The translations under genes and the position numbers were made by a program. 25,191 bases of DNA from JAFDVL01 sp043736395. GTDB taxonomy: Bacteria > Acidobacteriota > Blastocatellia > RBC074. Below, piece by piece: positions 7,423 to 17,392 of the stretch (positions are counted from its first letter, which is position 1; every line of letters starts with the position of its first letter). The stretch lies in the NCBI GenBank assembly GCA_043736395.1, contig JAYTCQ010000315.1, positions 1-25,191 of the forward strand. Reading direction: 5' to 3'. The notes below the pieces were generated by a model. The model did not search any database. It was not told the origin of the DNA and saw only the letters and a list, made by a program, of their open reading frames with translations.

Positions 7423-7438
7423 AGGAATAGTTATTGCT
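7423..7438 (+). promoter_or_regulatory. Moderate sigma-54-like promoter toward the glucan synthase gene
   Basis: AGGAATAGTTATTGCT has GG (7424-7425) and GC (7436-7437) separated by 10 bases and a perfect TTGCT, but a weak -24 part (AGGAATA against TGGCACG). If used, transcription would start near 7449, giving a leader of about 297 bases before the ATG at 7746. A chance match in 600 bases is possible, so confidence is limited. Confidence 0.35.
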
Positions 7439-7745
7439 GTACTCCATAATTAGAAACTATTTACATTGAAGAACTATCTCTTCCCTGAGTATATTTTTTG
7501 TTGAATATGATTGAGTAATTTACATATGAAATACGTATACAGTTAGTAACAAATTAATACTTCTGCACGAGACTTTCAGCCTTTTTAATGCAGGCAAAAT
7601 GCGGTCAATCTGTAAGGTATTTCTTAAAGAACTTTTGCTTTGGAATTATTAAATTGAGCTGAATAAAATTTACCTTTCAAGTGCTTATTTCGATTAACTC
7701 AGGGTTAGTCTAGGTATTTGAATTATATAAAGTTATTGTGGGTCA

Positions 7746-10700
7746 ATGAAACGGATCAAAACCAGTTCAGATGGAATCTTTACATCTAAAAGTAAATGGA
7801 TTGATGAAGAGCCGATTAGCGCTGAATTATATAGCGTTGAGCGACTAGAACAATACGCCCATATCCTCGCGGCAAACAGCGAAATCAGTACGCAACGTGC
7901 CGGACGACGGTTATTGTTACCACGCTTTGAAGAGAACGGAAAACGGCTGGCTGAGGCTTATCGTTTGCTGGCGGCGGCTGTTTTTGAAGGACAAGTTGTT
8001 TCGCCGGCGGCTGAATGGTTACTGGATAATTTTCACATCGTAGAAGAACAGCTTCGGCAAATTCGTGAAGATTTACCAAAGAGTTATTACAACGAATTAC
8101 CCAAACTTAGCGTTGGTGAACTGAGCGGATACCCGCGTATTTACGAGTTGGCATTAGCTTTCACCGCGCATACGGACAGCCGTTTTGACAGTGACTCCCT
8201 CCGCCGGTTTATTTTAGCCTATCAGGAAGTAACACCGCTCACTATCGGTGAATTATGGGCTGTTGCAATCACGCTGAGACTAGCCTTAATTGAAAATCTC
8301 AGACGCTTAGCCAATCGCGTCGTCGCCCATCGCTACGAACGATCTGAAGCCGATGCGCTGGCCGATAAATTGTTGACCGTCACCGACGATGAACAACGAT
8401 CAGTGGTCGCAAATATTATTCAGCAATTAGAAAAACGAAAAGAACTTAACCGTGCATTCATTGTGCAGTTAACGCAAAGACTGCGCGACCAATCCCCTGA
8501 CGTCATGCCGCTGATTGAATGGATTGAAGGGGAAGTGCGAACCCGCGATCAAAGCATTGAACAGTTGGTGCAAATTGAACATCATCGCCAGGCAACCGCT
8601 CAGGTAACGGTTGGCAATATCATCACCAGCATGCGGTTGCTTTCGATGTTGGACTGGCACGAGTTCGTTGAAAGCATCAGTTTAATTGAACCGATTCTGG
8701 GCCAGGACCCGGCTGAAGTTTACACGAAGATGGATTTTGCCACGCGTGACCGCTATCGCCATATCATTGAAAGCATCGCCCGGCGCACGGCGGTGAACGA
8801 ATTGGAAGTCGCAGTCCGGGCGCTTTCGTTAGCGAAAGAAGCAAAGCTCAGCACATCGCAAGACACCACGCGGACGCACGTCGGATATTATTTAATTGAC
8901 GATGGCGTTCGTAAATTAGAACAAAAATTTAATTATCAGCCACCGCTCCTGATGCAGATTCAGCGCTCCGCTCTGGCGAATCCCAACTTATTTTATTTTG
9001 GTATTTTTACTCTCCTGACAGGACTGATTTTAACCTTAATTTATTATCTGGCAGGGAGCGCAGACGCCACTATTTACGGCATCATCGCCACGGTCTTGCT
9101 GGCTTTAATCCCAGCCACCGACCTTGCCATTAATATCCTTAACTGGGACATCACACATACTTTTAAATTACGCGTTTTGCCGAAGATGGATCCGACGAAT
9201 GTTATTCCTCCCGAAGCACGGACGATGATAGTGATCCCGACCATGCTGACCAGCGAAGCAGTAGTGAACGAATTAGTTGAAAAACTTGAAGTTCATTATC
9301 TGGCCAATCAGGATCAGGAATTTTATTTTGCGCTGCTCACGGACTTCGCTGATGCGCCGTCGGAAGAAATGCCCAATGATGAAAGTTTGCTGGCTGCCGC
9401 GCTGACTGGAATCCTAAGATTAAATGATCGGTACGTCCCGAAAAGTGAAGATGAAACACCTCTCATCAATCGTTTTTATATCTTTCATCGTTGCCGTTTG
9501 TGGAATGAATCAGAAGACAAATGGATTGGATGGGAGAGGAAGCGGGGCAAACTAGAGGAATTCAATCGGCTGCTGCGAGGTGCGAGCGATACCAGTTTTG
9601 TGCAGGCCGATGCCAACAAAAAATTTCTGGCCAGCATTCGCTATGTCATTACACTGGACTCTGATACGCAACTGCCGCGCGAGACGGCGCGCAAACTCGT
9701 CGCGACCATTCGTCATCCGCTGAATCGCGCACAAATTGATCCGGTCACGCGCAAGGTTTTGCGCGGCTACAGCATTTTGCAACCACGGGTCAGCGTCACC
9801 CTTGAAAGCAGCGCTCGTTCGCTTTTTGCCCGAACTCTTTCCGGTAATACCGGCATTGATCCCTACAGCACAGCGGCCTCTGACGTCTATCAGGATTTGT
9901 TCGCGGAAGGCAGTTTTACCGGCAAAGGATTATACGAAGTCGATGCCTTTCAAATGGCGCTGGACAACCGCGTCCCTGAAAATTCCCTGCTCAGTCACGA
10001 TTTATTCGAAGGCGTTTTTGCTCGCGTCGCGTTGGTTTCGGATATTGAGTTGCTCGATGATAATCCCGCCCATTATGACACCTGGGCCAAGCGGCAACAT
10101 CGCTGGACTCGCGGTGATTGGCAAATCGCGCGATGGCTGTTGCCTTACGTTCCAAACGGCAAAGGCGAAATTGAACGCAATCCATTATCGCTGATTTCGC
10201 GCTGGAAAATTTTTGATAATTTACGGCGGAGTCTGGTTGCGCCAGGTTTAATTTTATGGCTAGTCGCCGCGTGGACGATCCTGCCTGGTTCGCCCTGGTG
10301 GTGGACGTTATTTACGCTGGTGGCGATTGGCTTTCCTGTGTACGCCCACGTGACGACGAGCTTGTTCTCACATCCGCGCGGCTTGCCCTGGAGCAGTTAT
10401 TTCTGGCACGTCTGGAGTGATTTCGGCACCAATACCAAACAGATTGGATTGATGCTCATCTTCCTGCCGCATCAAGCCTGGTTAATGGTAGACGCCATCG
10501 CACGGGTCGCGTATCGCAAATTAATTTCCGGTAAAAATTTATTGGAATGGGTCACTGCGGCGCAAACCGAAAGTCATCGCCGCCATGACCGGGCAGCGTT
10601 CCTGCATTTCATGTATCCGGTCATCTTTTTTGCCGTGATTGTGGCGGGACTGATTCTTGTCTTGCGCCCTTCCGCTTTTGTGATGGCATGGCCTTTCTTG

Positions 10701-13700
10701 CTGCTGTGGGGAGCTTCACCTTTCTTAGCTTTCGTCGTGAGCCGCAATCTCAGTTCCTTAAAAGAATTCAATCGTAATTTAACGCCCGAAGATCAACAGG
10801 CCTGGCGCTTAATTGCCCGCCGTACCTGGAGCTATTTTGAAGCGTTTGTCAGCACCGAAGATCATTGGCTCCCACCTGATAACTTTCAGGAAGACCCCTA
10901 TCCATTAATCGCGCATCGCACTTCGCCGACAAATATTGGGCTGTTATTACTGTCAACCGTGTCGGCCAGGGATTTTGGTTATCTGGGCATGCTGGAAACA
11001 GTGGAACGTCTGGAATTGACGTTCACGACGATGAAAGCCCTGGAGAAATTTCAAGGACATTTTTTCAACTGGTATGACACGCTCACGCTCAGACCGCTGA
11101 TTCCGCAATATCTTTCGACCGTTGACAGCGGCAATCTGGCAGCTCATTTGATCACTCTCAAACAATCAGTTCTGGAACTGTCAGAGAAAAAATTATTCGA
11201 TGAGAATTTATTAAAAGGGCTGAGCGATACAATTCTTTTATTACACACCGAAGTGAAGCGCATTGGCTCAGTCAAGGAACGGACGCAGGTCGTCACGATT
11301 AAACAATTACACCGTGAGCTGGACATCTGCACGCAACTGATTGAAGACATGAAAATCAATCTGGATGATACCGAATCCTGGTCTAAGTTTTTTGGTGAGT
11401 TGCTGGCACGCGCCGGAGAAGCGGAAGATATTGCGCACGCGCTTGAACAGGAACAAGGCGTGGAAGCTGCCGAAAACTTTGCCGAATTTCATCGTTGGAT
11501 CGCGCTCCTGCTGAATCAAACTCGTGCTGCCCGACGCGACTTCGACATGCTGATTCCGTGGGAAGCAACGCTTATTTCTCACCTGACGCCACTCATTGAA
11601 AATCAGGCTCCGCAAGCAGTCGAACGCTGGCAGAAAATTGTGAAGCTGTTCAGTCACGTCCCAACCATTGGCAAAATCGCTGATCATTGCGCACTCGCTT
11701 TAGAAGAAATTACGGCTTTATCAGTTGAACTCGCTTCACTTGAAACATCTGAACGCGCCGCTCCAAGCCGTGGCCTCGCACCGCTCAGCGCATTAGTCGT
11801 CAGAGTTTCTCTCGCCGCCACGCAACTGCAACAACGCACCAATGCCATTGCACACACTTGCGATGAAATGGTGGAGGCGATGAACTTTAATTTTCTGTTT
11901 GATGAGGAACGTAAATTATTTGTCATCGGCTATGACGTTGCTCACGGTAGACGCGATCATTCTTATTATGATTTGCTGGCTTCAGAATCGAGATTGGCCA
12001 GTTTGGTAGCCATCGCCAAAGGCGACGTGCCGCAGGAACACTGGTTCCGTTTAGGTCGAAAAATAACGCAGGTAGACAGAACCGGACGCGCACTGGTCTC
12101 CTGGACAGCAACGATGTTCGAATACCTGATGCCTTTACTGGTGACGCGTGATTATGCTGAGACTTTGCTGGATCAAACGTATCAGACCGTCGTCGCGCGG
12201 CAAATTTCGTATGGACGCGAACAGGGCGTTCCCTGGGGCATTTCTGAATCAGCGTACAATGCTCGCGACCTGCATTTTAATTATCAATACGGCCCCTTTG
12301 GCGTGCCGGGACTTGGCTTGAAACGCGGACTTAGTCAGGACCTGGTAATCAGTCCCTACGCGACCGCTTTAGCCGCGATGGTGAACCCGCAGGCTGCCTT
12401 GGAAAATATGCGCCGACTCGCTCAGATTAACGTGTTGGCGCGTTACGGTTTTTACGAAGCGATTGATTACACCCCGGAGCGTTTGCCGCAAAATCAAAAG
12501 CACATCATCATCAAATCCTTCATGGGACATCATCAGGGAATGAGTCTGATTGCGCTGGATAACATTTTGCATGGCGATGTCATGCACCAGCGTTTTCACG
12601 CCGACCCGTTAATTCAGGCGACCGAATTATTATTGCAGGAACGCATTCCGCAGGGCGTTTCCCCGGTTCGTCTGCGAGCCGAAGAAGTGTTGATGGGGCC
12701 GGTCGCGAACAGTTTAAATACGCCTCTCGGCGTCAATTACGATTCGCCGAATCTGCCGACGCCGCGTACGCAACTACTGTCGAATGGCGTCTATTCCGTG
12801 ATGATAACTTCAGCGGGCGCGGGTTCTTCGACCTGCGGCAATCCGTCAGAACCGCGTTGGGCAGTGACGCGCTGGCGTGAAGATGCGACGCGGGATAACT
12901 GGGGCAGCTTTTGTTATATCCGCGATGTTCGCACGGGAGCGCTGTGGTCTACGGGATATCAGCCCACCACGCGCGCGCCGCAAAAATATGATGTCACGTT
13001 CATGGAAGATCGTGCGATCTTCGAACGACTGGACGCCGGAATTTTAACGAAGACGGAAATCGTCGTCTCGCCTGAAGACAATGCCGAAGTACGTCATATC
13101 ACCGTCACCAATCGTTCGCCCCGTGTGCGCGAAATTGAGCTGACCAGTTATTCTGAAATTGTTCTGACGACACCTGCCACCGATGTCGCGCATCCGGCTT
13201 TTAGTAATCTCTCCATCGAAACCGAATTTATCCGCGAAGAGAATGCGCTGATCGCCCGCCGTCGCCCGCGTTCGCCGCATGATCCAACTGTTTATGCGGT
13301 GCATACGATTGTCACGGAAGGCGAGGCCATTGGCGCAGTCCAATATGAAACCAGCCGTCAGCGCTTTCTTGGTCGCGGGCATGACACGCGCGCTCCGCTG
13401 GCAGTCACAGAAGATCGTCCTTTATCCAATACGGTTGGAACCGTGCTCGACCCGATTTTCAGCTTGCGGCAACGCGTCCGGCTCAAGCCGAATGAATCAG
13501 CGCACGTCACATTTTCAACGGCGGTCGCGCAGTCCCGCGAACACATTATGATGCTCGCCGATAAATATCATGATCCGAATATTTTCGAACGCGTCGAACG
13601 TCTGGCGTGGACAAAAGCGCAGATTGAAATGCGGCATTTGAATATTGACGCTCGCGAAGCGCATCTCTTCCAACGGCTGGCCGGACGCGTCTTGTATTCC

Positions 13701-16625
13701 GACAGCTCATTGCGTCCGCGCTCCGCGGTGCTCGCCAGCAATAATCAAACACAGTCGGCCTTATGGAAATTCGGCATCAGCGGCGACCTGCCGGTTATTT
13801 TGGTGCGAATTCTGCAAGGCGATGACCTCGAAATTGTGCGGCAAATTTTGCGCGGACATGAATATTTACGCTTAAAAGGTTTGCCCATTGATCTGGTGAT
13901 TCTCAACGAACATCCGCCCAGTTATTTGCTTTCGCTTCAGGACGAAATTCAGATGTTGATTCGCTCCACCGGAATGCAAACATTACAGGACAAACCCGGC
14001 GGCGTTTTTCTGCGCCGTGCTGACATTATTTCTGAGCAGGACAAGTTGTTATTGCAAACCGTCGCGCGAGTTGAATTCATTGCGGGACGCGGCGCGCTGA
14101 AAGAAGAACTGGCGAGCCGACCCAATGAAGACAGTGTTCCCACGGCACCTTTCGTTCCACGTCTTCCTTCACGCACATATCCTGAAGCGCCTGCTGCGGG
14201 TATTTCTGAGCTGCAATTTTTCAACGGTTTGGGAGGCTTTGCGTGGGAAGGCAGCGAATACGTCACAATCCTCAATGAAGGCCAATGGACGCCCGCGCCG
14301 TGGACGAATGTGATCGCCAATGCCGGTGATTTCGGATTTCAAGTGACGGAGACGGGAGCAGGCTATACGTGGTCTGTAAACAGTCGTGAAAATCGTTTGA
14401 CGCCCTGGTCAAATGACGCTGTAAGTGATCCGCCCGGCGAAATTATTTATCTGCGCGACGAAGAAACCGGGACGACCTGGACACCGACGCCGCTGCCTAT
14501 TCGCGAGCCGCAAGCCTACGTCATTCGGCACGGTCAGGGGTACACCACTTTCGAGCACAACAGTCATGGCATCGCACAGGAATTGACGATGTTTGTGCCG
14601 CGCGATGCATCCGTGAAAGTTATGCAATTGCGTTTGCACAACCGCACGGATCGGCGACGACGATTGTCTGTGACCACGTATAACGAATTGGTCTTAGGCG
14701 TGACCCGCGAAAAATCCGTACCCTTTATCGTCACGGAATTTGATGAAGCATCAAAGGCGATTTTGGCGCGTAACGCCTATAACAACGAATTTGCCAATCG
14801 CATCGTTTTCACGACGATGAATCCCGCGCCAACTAGCGCTACGGCTGACCGCAAATCCTTTTTAGGACGCAATGGCAACGCGGCGCAACCTTCGGCTTTA
14901 CGACGCGCTAAACTCAATGAAGAATATGGCGCAGGGCTTGATCCGTGCGCGGCTTTGCAAAGCATGATCGAACTGGCTCCCGATGAAACACGCGAAGTCA
15001 TCATCCTGCTCGGCGAAAGCGAGACAGTTGAAAACGCACGACAAATCATGGCGCGTTTCTCACAGCCTACCGCCGTCAACGAAGCGTTAGAGCAAGTCGT
15101 AAATGGTTGGGACGAAACACTGTCCACCATCGAAGTCAGCACGCCTGATGCGGCGATGAATTTGATGCTGAATCGTTGGTTGCTCTATCAAACCCTGGCC
15201 TGTCGTGTGTGGGCGCGTTCGGCATTTTATCAATCGGGTGGCGCGTATGGCTTCCGTGATCAATTGCAGGATGTGATGGCGCTGGTCTACGCCAAGCCGG
15301 AAATCACGCGAGCGCAAATTCTGCGGGCAGCGGCGCATCAATTCAAAGAAGGTGACGTTCAGCATTGGTGGCATCCGCCGACTGACCGCGGCGTTCGTAC
15401 GCGCATCACCGATGACCTTTTGTGGTTGCCTTACGTGACCAGTTTTTACATTCGCGTTACGGGCGATAAAACGATCCTCGACGAAATGATTCCTTTTCTT
15501 GAAGCGCCACTTTTAGTGGAAGGCGAGGACGATTCGTATTTGCAACCGCAAGTGTCATCAGAGCAAGGAACACTTTACGATCATTGTTTACGGGCCATTG
15601 AGCGCAGCCTGGTAACCGGCGATCACGGCTTGCCGTTAATGGGCGCAGGCGATTGGAATGACGGGATGAATCGCGTTGGCACCGGCGGCAAAGGTGAAAG
15701 TGTCTGGCTCGCATGGTTCTTATATTCGACGCTGGAAAATTTCGCTCCGTTCTGCGTGGCGCGTCAGGAACAGGAACGCGCCGACAAGTACCGAGAACAC
15801 ATGGCGAAATTAAAAGCTTCACTGGAAAAAAATGCCTGGGATGGAGATTGGTATGTGCGGGCTTATTTCGATGACGGTACGCCGCTTGGTTCAGCGCGCA
15901 ATGATGAATGTCGGATTGATTCGATTGCGCAATCGTGGGGTGTGATTTCCGGCGCGGCGGACAAAGATCGCGTCGTTCGTGCGATGGCTGCCGTCGAAGA
16001 GCACTTGGTATTGCAGGGTGAAGGACTCATATTGCTTTTCACTCCGCCGTTTGATCACGGCACGCACGATCCCGGTTATATCAAAGGCTATGTGCCAGGG
16101 GTGCGCGAAAATGGCGGACAATATACGCACGCCGCGCTGTGGACATTGATCGCTTATGCCGAGCTTGGAGACGGCGACCGGGCGGGAGAATTATTCGCGC
16201 TCCTCAATCCAATTAATCATTCTTCGAGCCGTGCCGGATTACATAAATATCGGGTCGAACCTTATGTCGCTGCTGGTGATGTCTACGCTGTGCCGCCGCA
16301 CACAGGACGCGGTGGATGGAGCTGGTATACGGGTTCAGCTTCGTGGATGTATCGCGCCGGGCTGGAATCTATTTTGGGCTTTCAATTAAAGGGTGATCGC
16401 TTACGCCTGAATCCTTGTATTCCGCGTGACTGGCGAGAGTATGAAATTATTTATCGGCATCACAAAACGCAATACAGTATTCGGGTCGAAAATCCGAATG
16501 GTCTGTGTCGGGGAGTTTCAAGTTTAATTGTTGATGGCGAAGTTCAATCAACAGCTGAAATTATATTAACGGATGATTCCCAGCTCCATCGTGTTGTCGT
16601 GACGATTGGAAGTCCGGAAATATAA
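7746..16625 (+). CDS. ndvB: Cyclic beta-1,2-glucan synthase-like giant enzyme (GT84 + glycoamylase-like + GH94), NdvB/ChvB/Cgs type
   Basis: The 2959-residue single-chain membrane enzyme has the known domain order of rhizobial and Brucella cyclic glucan synthases, which are about 2830-2870 residues. An N-terminal region is followed by membrane helices near 412-465. A GT84 glycosyltransferase follows with D638-x-D640 (LDSDTQL) and RQHRW (783-787), a (Q/R)xxRW-type signature. More membrane helices lie near 828-868, 895-920 and 951-1000. A glycoamylase-like domain spans about 1380-1635 (GYDVAHGRRDHSYYDLLASESR, QGVPWGISESAYN, FMGHHQGMS). Two GH94-type beta-sandwich regions (about 1680-1900 and 2155-2400) and a GH94 phosphorylase catalytic region with GDWNDGMN (2635-2642) complete it. 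Known relatives start, extend and cyclise UDP-glucose-derived beta-1,2-glucan and trim its length by phosphorolysis; the product goes to the periplasm for osmoprotection. No ABC exporter gene (NdvA) is seen in the window. The ribosome site (GTGGG) is modest. No frame damage was seen. Confidence 0.9.
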   Translation: MKRIKTSSDGIFTSKSKWIDEEPISAELYSVERLEQYAHILAANSEISTQRAGRRLLLPRFEENGKRLAEAYRLLAAAVFEGQVVSPAAEWLLDNFHIVEEQLRQIREDLPKSYYNELPKLSVGELSGYPRIYELALAFTAHTDSRFDSDSLRRFILAYQEVTPLTIGELWAVAITLRLALIENLRRLANRVVAHRYERSEADALADKLLTVTDDEQRSVVANIIQQLEKRKELNRAFIVQLTQRLRDQSPDVMPLIEWIEGEVRTRDQSIEQLVQIEHHRQATAQVTVGNIITSMRLLSMLDWHEFVESISLIEPILGQDPAEVYTKMDFATRDRYRHIIESIARRTAVNELEVAVRALSLAKEAKLSTSQDTTRTHVGYYLIDDGVRKLEQKFNYQPPLLMQIQRSALANPNLFYFGIFTLLTGLILTLIYYLAGSADATIYGIIATVLLALIPATDLAINILNWDITHTFKLRVLPKMDPTNVIPPEARTMIVIPTMLTSEAVVNELVEKLEVHYLANQDQEFYFALLTDFADAPSEEMPNDESLLAAALTGILRLNDRYVPKSEDETPLINRFYIFHRCRLWNESEDKWIGWERKRGKLEEFNRLLRGASDTSFVQADANKKFLASIRYVITLDSDTQLPRETARKLVATIRHPLNRAQIDPVTRKVLRGYSILQPRVSVTLESSARSLFARTLSGNTGIDPYSTAASDVYQDLFAEGSFTGKGLYEVDAFQMALDNRVPENSLLSHDLFEGVFARVALVSDIELLDDNPAHYDTWAKRQHRWTRGDWQIARWLLPYVPNGKGEIERNPLSLISRWKIFDNLRRSLVAPGLILWLVAAWTILPGSPWWWTLFTLVAIGFPVYAHVTTSLFSHPRGLPWSSYFWHVWSDFGTNTKQIGLMLIFLPHQAWLMVDAIARVAYRKLISGKNLLEWVTAAQTESHRRHDRAAFLHFMYPVIFFAVIVAGLILVLRPSAFVMAWPFLLLWGASPFLAFVVSRNLSSLKEFNRNLTPEDQQAWRLIARRTWSYFEAFVSTEDHWLPPDNFQEDPYPLIAHRTSPTNIGLLLLSTVSARDFGYLGMLETVERLELTFTTMKALEKFQGHFFNWYDTLTLRPLIPQYLSTVDSGNLAAHLITLKQSVLELSEKKLFDENLLKGLSDTILLLHTEVKRIGSVKERTQVVTIKQLHRELDICTQLIEDMKINLDDTESWSKFFGELLARAGEAEDIAHALEQEQGVEAAENFAEFHRWIALLLNQTRAARRDFDMLIPWEATLISHLTPLIENQAPQAVERWQKIVKLFSHVPTIGKIADHCALALEEITALSVELASLETSERAAPSRGLAPLSALVVRVSLAATQLQQRTNAIAHTCDEMVEAMNFNFLFDEERKLFVIGYDVAHGRRDHSYYDLLASESRLASLVAIAKGDVPQEHWFRLGRKITQVDRTGRALVSWTATMFEYLMPLLVTRDYAETLLDQTYQTVVARQISYGREQGVPWGISESAYNARDLHFNYQYGPFGVPGLGLKRGLSQDLVISPYATALAAMVNPQAALENMRRLAQINVLARYGFYEAIDYTPERLPQNQKHIIIKSFMGHHQGMSLIALDNILHGDVMHQRFHADPLIQATELLLQERIPQGVSPVRLRAEEVLMGPVANSLNTPLGVNYDSPNLPTPRTQLLSNGVYSVMITSAGAGSSTCGNPSEPRWAVTRWREDATRDNWGSFCYIRDVRTGALWSTGYQPTTRAPQKYDVTFMEDRAIFERLDAGILTKTEIVVSPEDNAEVRHITVTNRSPRVREIELTSYSEIVLTTPATDVAHPAFSNLSIETEFIREENALIARRRPRSPHDPTVYAVHTIVTEGEAIGAVQYETSRQRFLGRGHDTRAPLAVTEDRPLSNTVGTVLDPIFSLRQRVRLKPNESAHVTFSTAVAQSREHIMMLADKYHDPNIFERVERLAWTKAQIEMRHLNIDAREAHLFQRLAGRVLYSDSSLRPRSAVLASNNQTQSALWKFGISGDLPVILVRILQGDDLEIVRQILRGHEYLRLKGLPIDLVILNEHPPSYLLSLQDEIQMLIRSTGMQTLQDKPGGVFLRRADIISEQDKLLLQTVARVEFIAGRGALKEELASRPNEDSVPTAPFVPRLPSRTYPEAPAAGISELQFFNGLGGFAWEGSEYVTILNEGQWTPAPWTNVIANAGDFGFQVTETGAGYTWSVNSRENRLTPWSNDAVSDPPGEIIYLRDEETGTTWTPTPLPIREPQAYVIRHGQGYTTFEHNSHGIAQELTMFVPRDASVKVMQLRLHNRTDRRRRLSVTTYNELVLGVTREKSVPFIVTEFDEASKAILARNAYNNEFANRIVFTTMNPAPTSATADRKSFLGRNGNAAQPSALRRAKLNEEYGAGLDPCAALQSMIELAPDETREVIILLGESETVENARQIMARFSQPTAVNEALEQVVNGWDETLSTIEVSTPDAAMNLMLNRWLLYQTLACRVWARSAFYQSGGAYGFRDQLQDVMALVYAKPEITRAQILRAAAHQFKEGDVQHWWHPPTDRGVRTRITDDLLWLPYVTSFYIRVTGDKTILDEMIPFLEAPLLVEGEDDSYLQPQVSSEQGTLYDHCLRAIERSLVTGDHGLPLMGAGDWNDGMNRVGTGGKGESVWLAWFLYSTLENFAPFCVARQEQERADKYREHMAKLKASLEKNAWDGDWYVRAYFDDGTPLGSARNDECRIDSIAQSWGVISGAADKDRVVRAMAAVEEHLVLQGEGLILLFTPPFDHGTHDPGYIKGYVPGVRENGGQYTHAALWTLIAYAELGDGDRAGELFALLNPINHSSSRAGLHKYRVEPYVAAGDVYAVPPHTGRGGWSWYTGSASWMYRAGLESILGFQLKGDRLRLNPCIPRDWREYEIIYRHHKTQYSIRVENPNGLCRGVSSLIVDGEVQSTAEIILTDDSQLHRVVVTIGSPEI

Positions 16626-17075
16626 ATGAGTTTTGATTACACGCTTGATTTTAAAACCATTGATTTTAGAGCGCAGCCAGAACTTTACCGCGTTGGAAAA
16701 AGCGAACAAGGCGTCCTATTGGTCGAGCCATACAAGAGCGAAATACTTCCGCATTGGAGATTCAAAACTCCTGACATTGCGCGCGCTTCCGCCCACAAAA
16801 TTTACCAGATGTTTCTGGCGTATAAAGCGCAGGAAGATTTTGTGGGAATGGACATGGCGCGGAAATTTTTACAGATGGGTTACACAAGATCACGCCGCTA
16901 CGCCAATCATAAATCAGGTCGAAAATACGCCGTGGGAAGTAAAGAAATTTTGCCGATTGAAGTTGATGAAGTGAAAGCAGAATCGGCAAAAATCTTTCAG
17001 GAAAAATGGAGCCTCGCCAAAGAAGATGCGCTATACATCACGCTGAAAAAAACTCATCAGGAAAAATACGGATAG
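16626..17075 (+). CDS. DUF4385 family protein
   Basis: This 149-residue protein closely follows the DUF4385 pattern as I recall it: FDYTLDFKTIDFRAQPELY, then GEQGVLLVEPYKSEILPHWRF-like sequence (here KSEQGVLLVEPYKSE at about 25-39), KIYQMFLAYKAQEDFVGMD, ARKFLQMGYTRSRRYANHK, and a lysine/glutamate-rich C-terminal helix ending HQEKYG. It has no signal peptide or membrane helix, so it should be cytoplasmic. Function is unknown. Its ATG follows the glucan synthase stop with no intervening base (TAAATG), and CGGAAATA inside the synthase end is the only upstream candidate ribosome site. Translation is therefore probably coupled to the synthase, and the proteins may be needed together. The role is not established. 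Confidence 0.85.
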   Translation: MSFDYTLDFKTIDFRAQPELYRVGKSEQGVLLVEPYKSEILPHWRFKTPDIARASAHKIYQMFLAYKAQEDFVGMDMARKFLQMGYTRSRRYANHKSGRKYAVGSKEILPIEVDEVKAESAKIFQEKWSLAKEDALYITLKKTHQEKYG

Positions 17076-17095
17076 GCGATTGTTCAGAATAGTAA

Positions 17096-17355
17096 AGGGG
17101 AAATAGACCACGGATGTTGCGGATCAGGCGGGTTGACGCGGGACGGAGTTTTTTGACAGGATATTTTCAGGTGACAGGGGTGAGGGATCAGGTGTTAGTT
17201 TTGAGACCTGATCCCTCACACCTGTTACCCGACACCTGCCATTAAATCCTGTTCATCTTGTCAATCCTGTCTGGTTTTTCTCCGTGTCCTCCGTGCTCCG
17301 TGGTTTCTGTTCTGAAAATGCCCACGTAAATCCGTAAAATCCGTGGCCTATTCTT
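17096..17355. repeat. Nested inverted-repeat intergenic region (dispersed-repeat type)
   Basis: No gene is visible. The inner hairpin pairs 17171-17193 with 17206-17228 (21 of 23 bases; core TGAGGGATCAGGT) around a 12-base loop. An outer pair matches CCACGGAT (17108-17115) with ATCCGTGG near 17339-17346. Between them are phrases such as ATCCTGTTCATCTTGTC and TCCGTGTCCTCCGTGCTCCG that, from general knowledge, recur in intergenic repeats of acidobacterial and related genomes. The region could terminate transcription of the synthase operon and precedes the promoter at 17393. Confidence 0.65.
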
Positions 17356-17365
17356 CACACCATTG

Positions 17366-17375
17366 GCGTTAACGC
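17366..17375. promoter_or_regulatory. 10-bp perfect palindrome GCGTTAACGC upstream of the sigma-54 promoter
   Basis: The perfect palindrome lies 18 bases upstream of the -24 element of the promoter at 17393-17408. That is closer than usual for a sigma-54 enhancer, but it would suit a repressor or an integration-host-type accessory site. No copy was noticed at the other two candidate promoters. Confidence 0.25.
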
Positions 17376-17392
17376 TTACGCTGAACGGTTAT

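Larger units (their letters stand above)
7117..7745. other. AT-rich divergent intergenic region (629 bp), regulatory
   Basis: No convincing protein-coding frame was seen in this spacer between the minus-strand regulator and the plus-strand glucan synthase. It holds the CATACA/TGTATG inverted repeat at 7314-7330, a moderate sigma-54-like site at 7423-7438, and a further partly palindromic stretch near 7526-7552 (ATATGAAATACGTATAC followed by AGTTAGTAAC) that resembles the sequence just after 7316 (TATGAAATCCATAC then AAAGTACTAAC). The two stretches could be related binding sites. Low GC compared with the flanking genes fits a regulatory region. Confidence 0.6.

Noticed and set aside
13044..13382. 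Minus-strand open frame (112 codons) inside the glucan synthase gene
   Set aside because: It is one of many antisense shadows of the 2959-codon gene, which has strong family motifs throughout.
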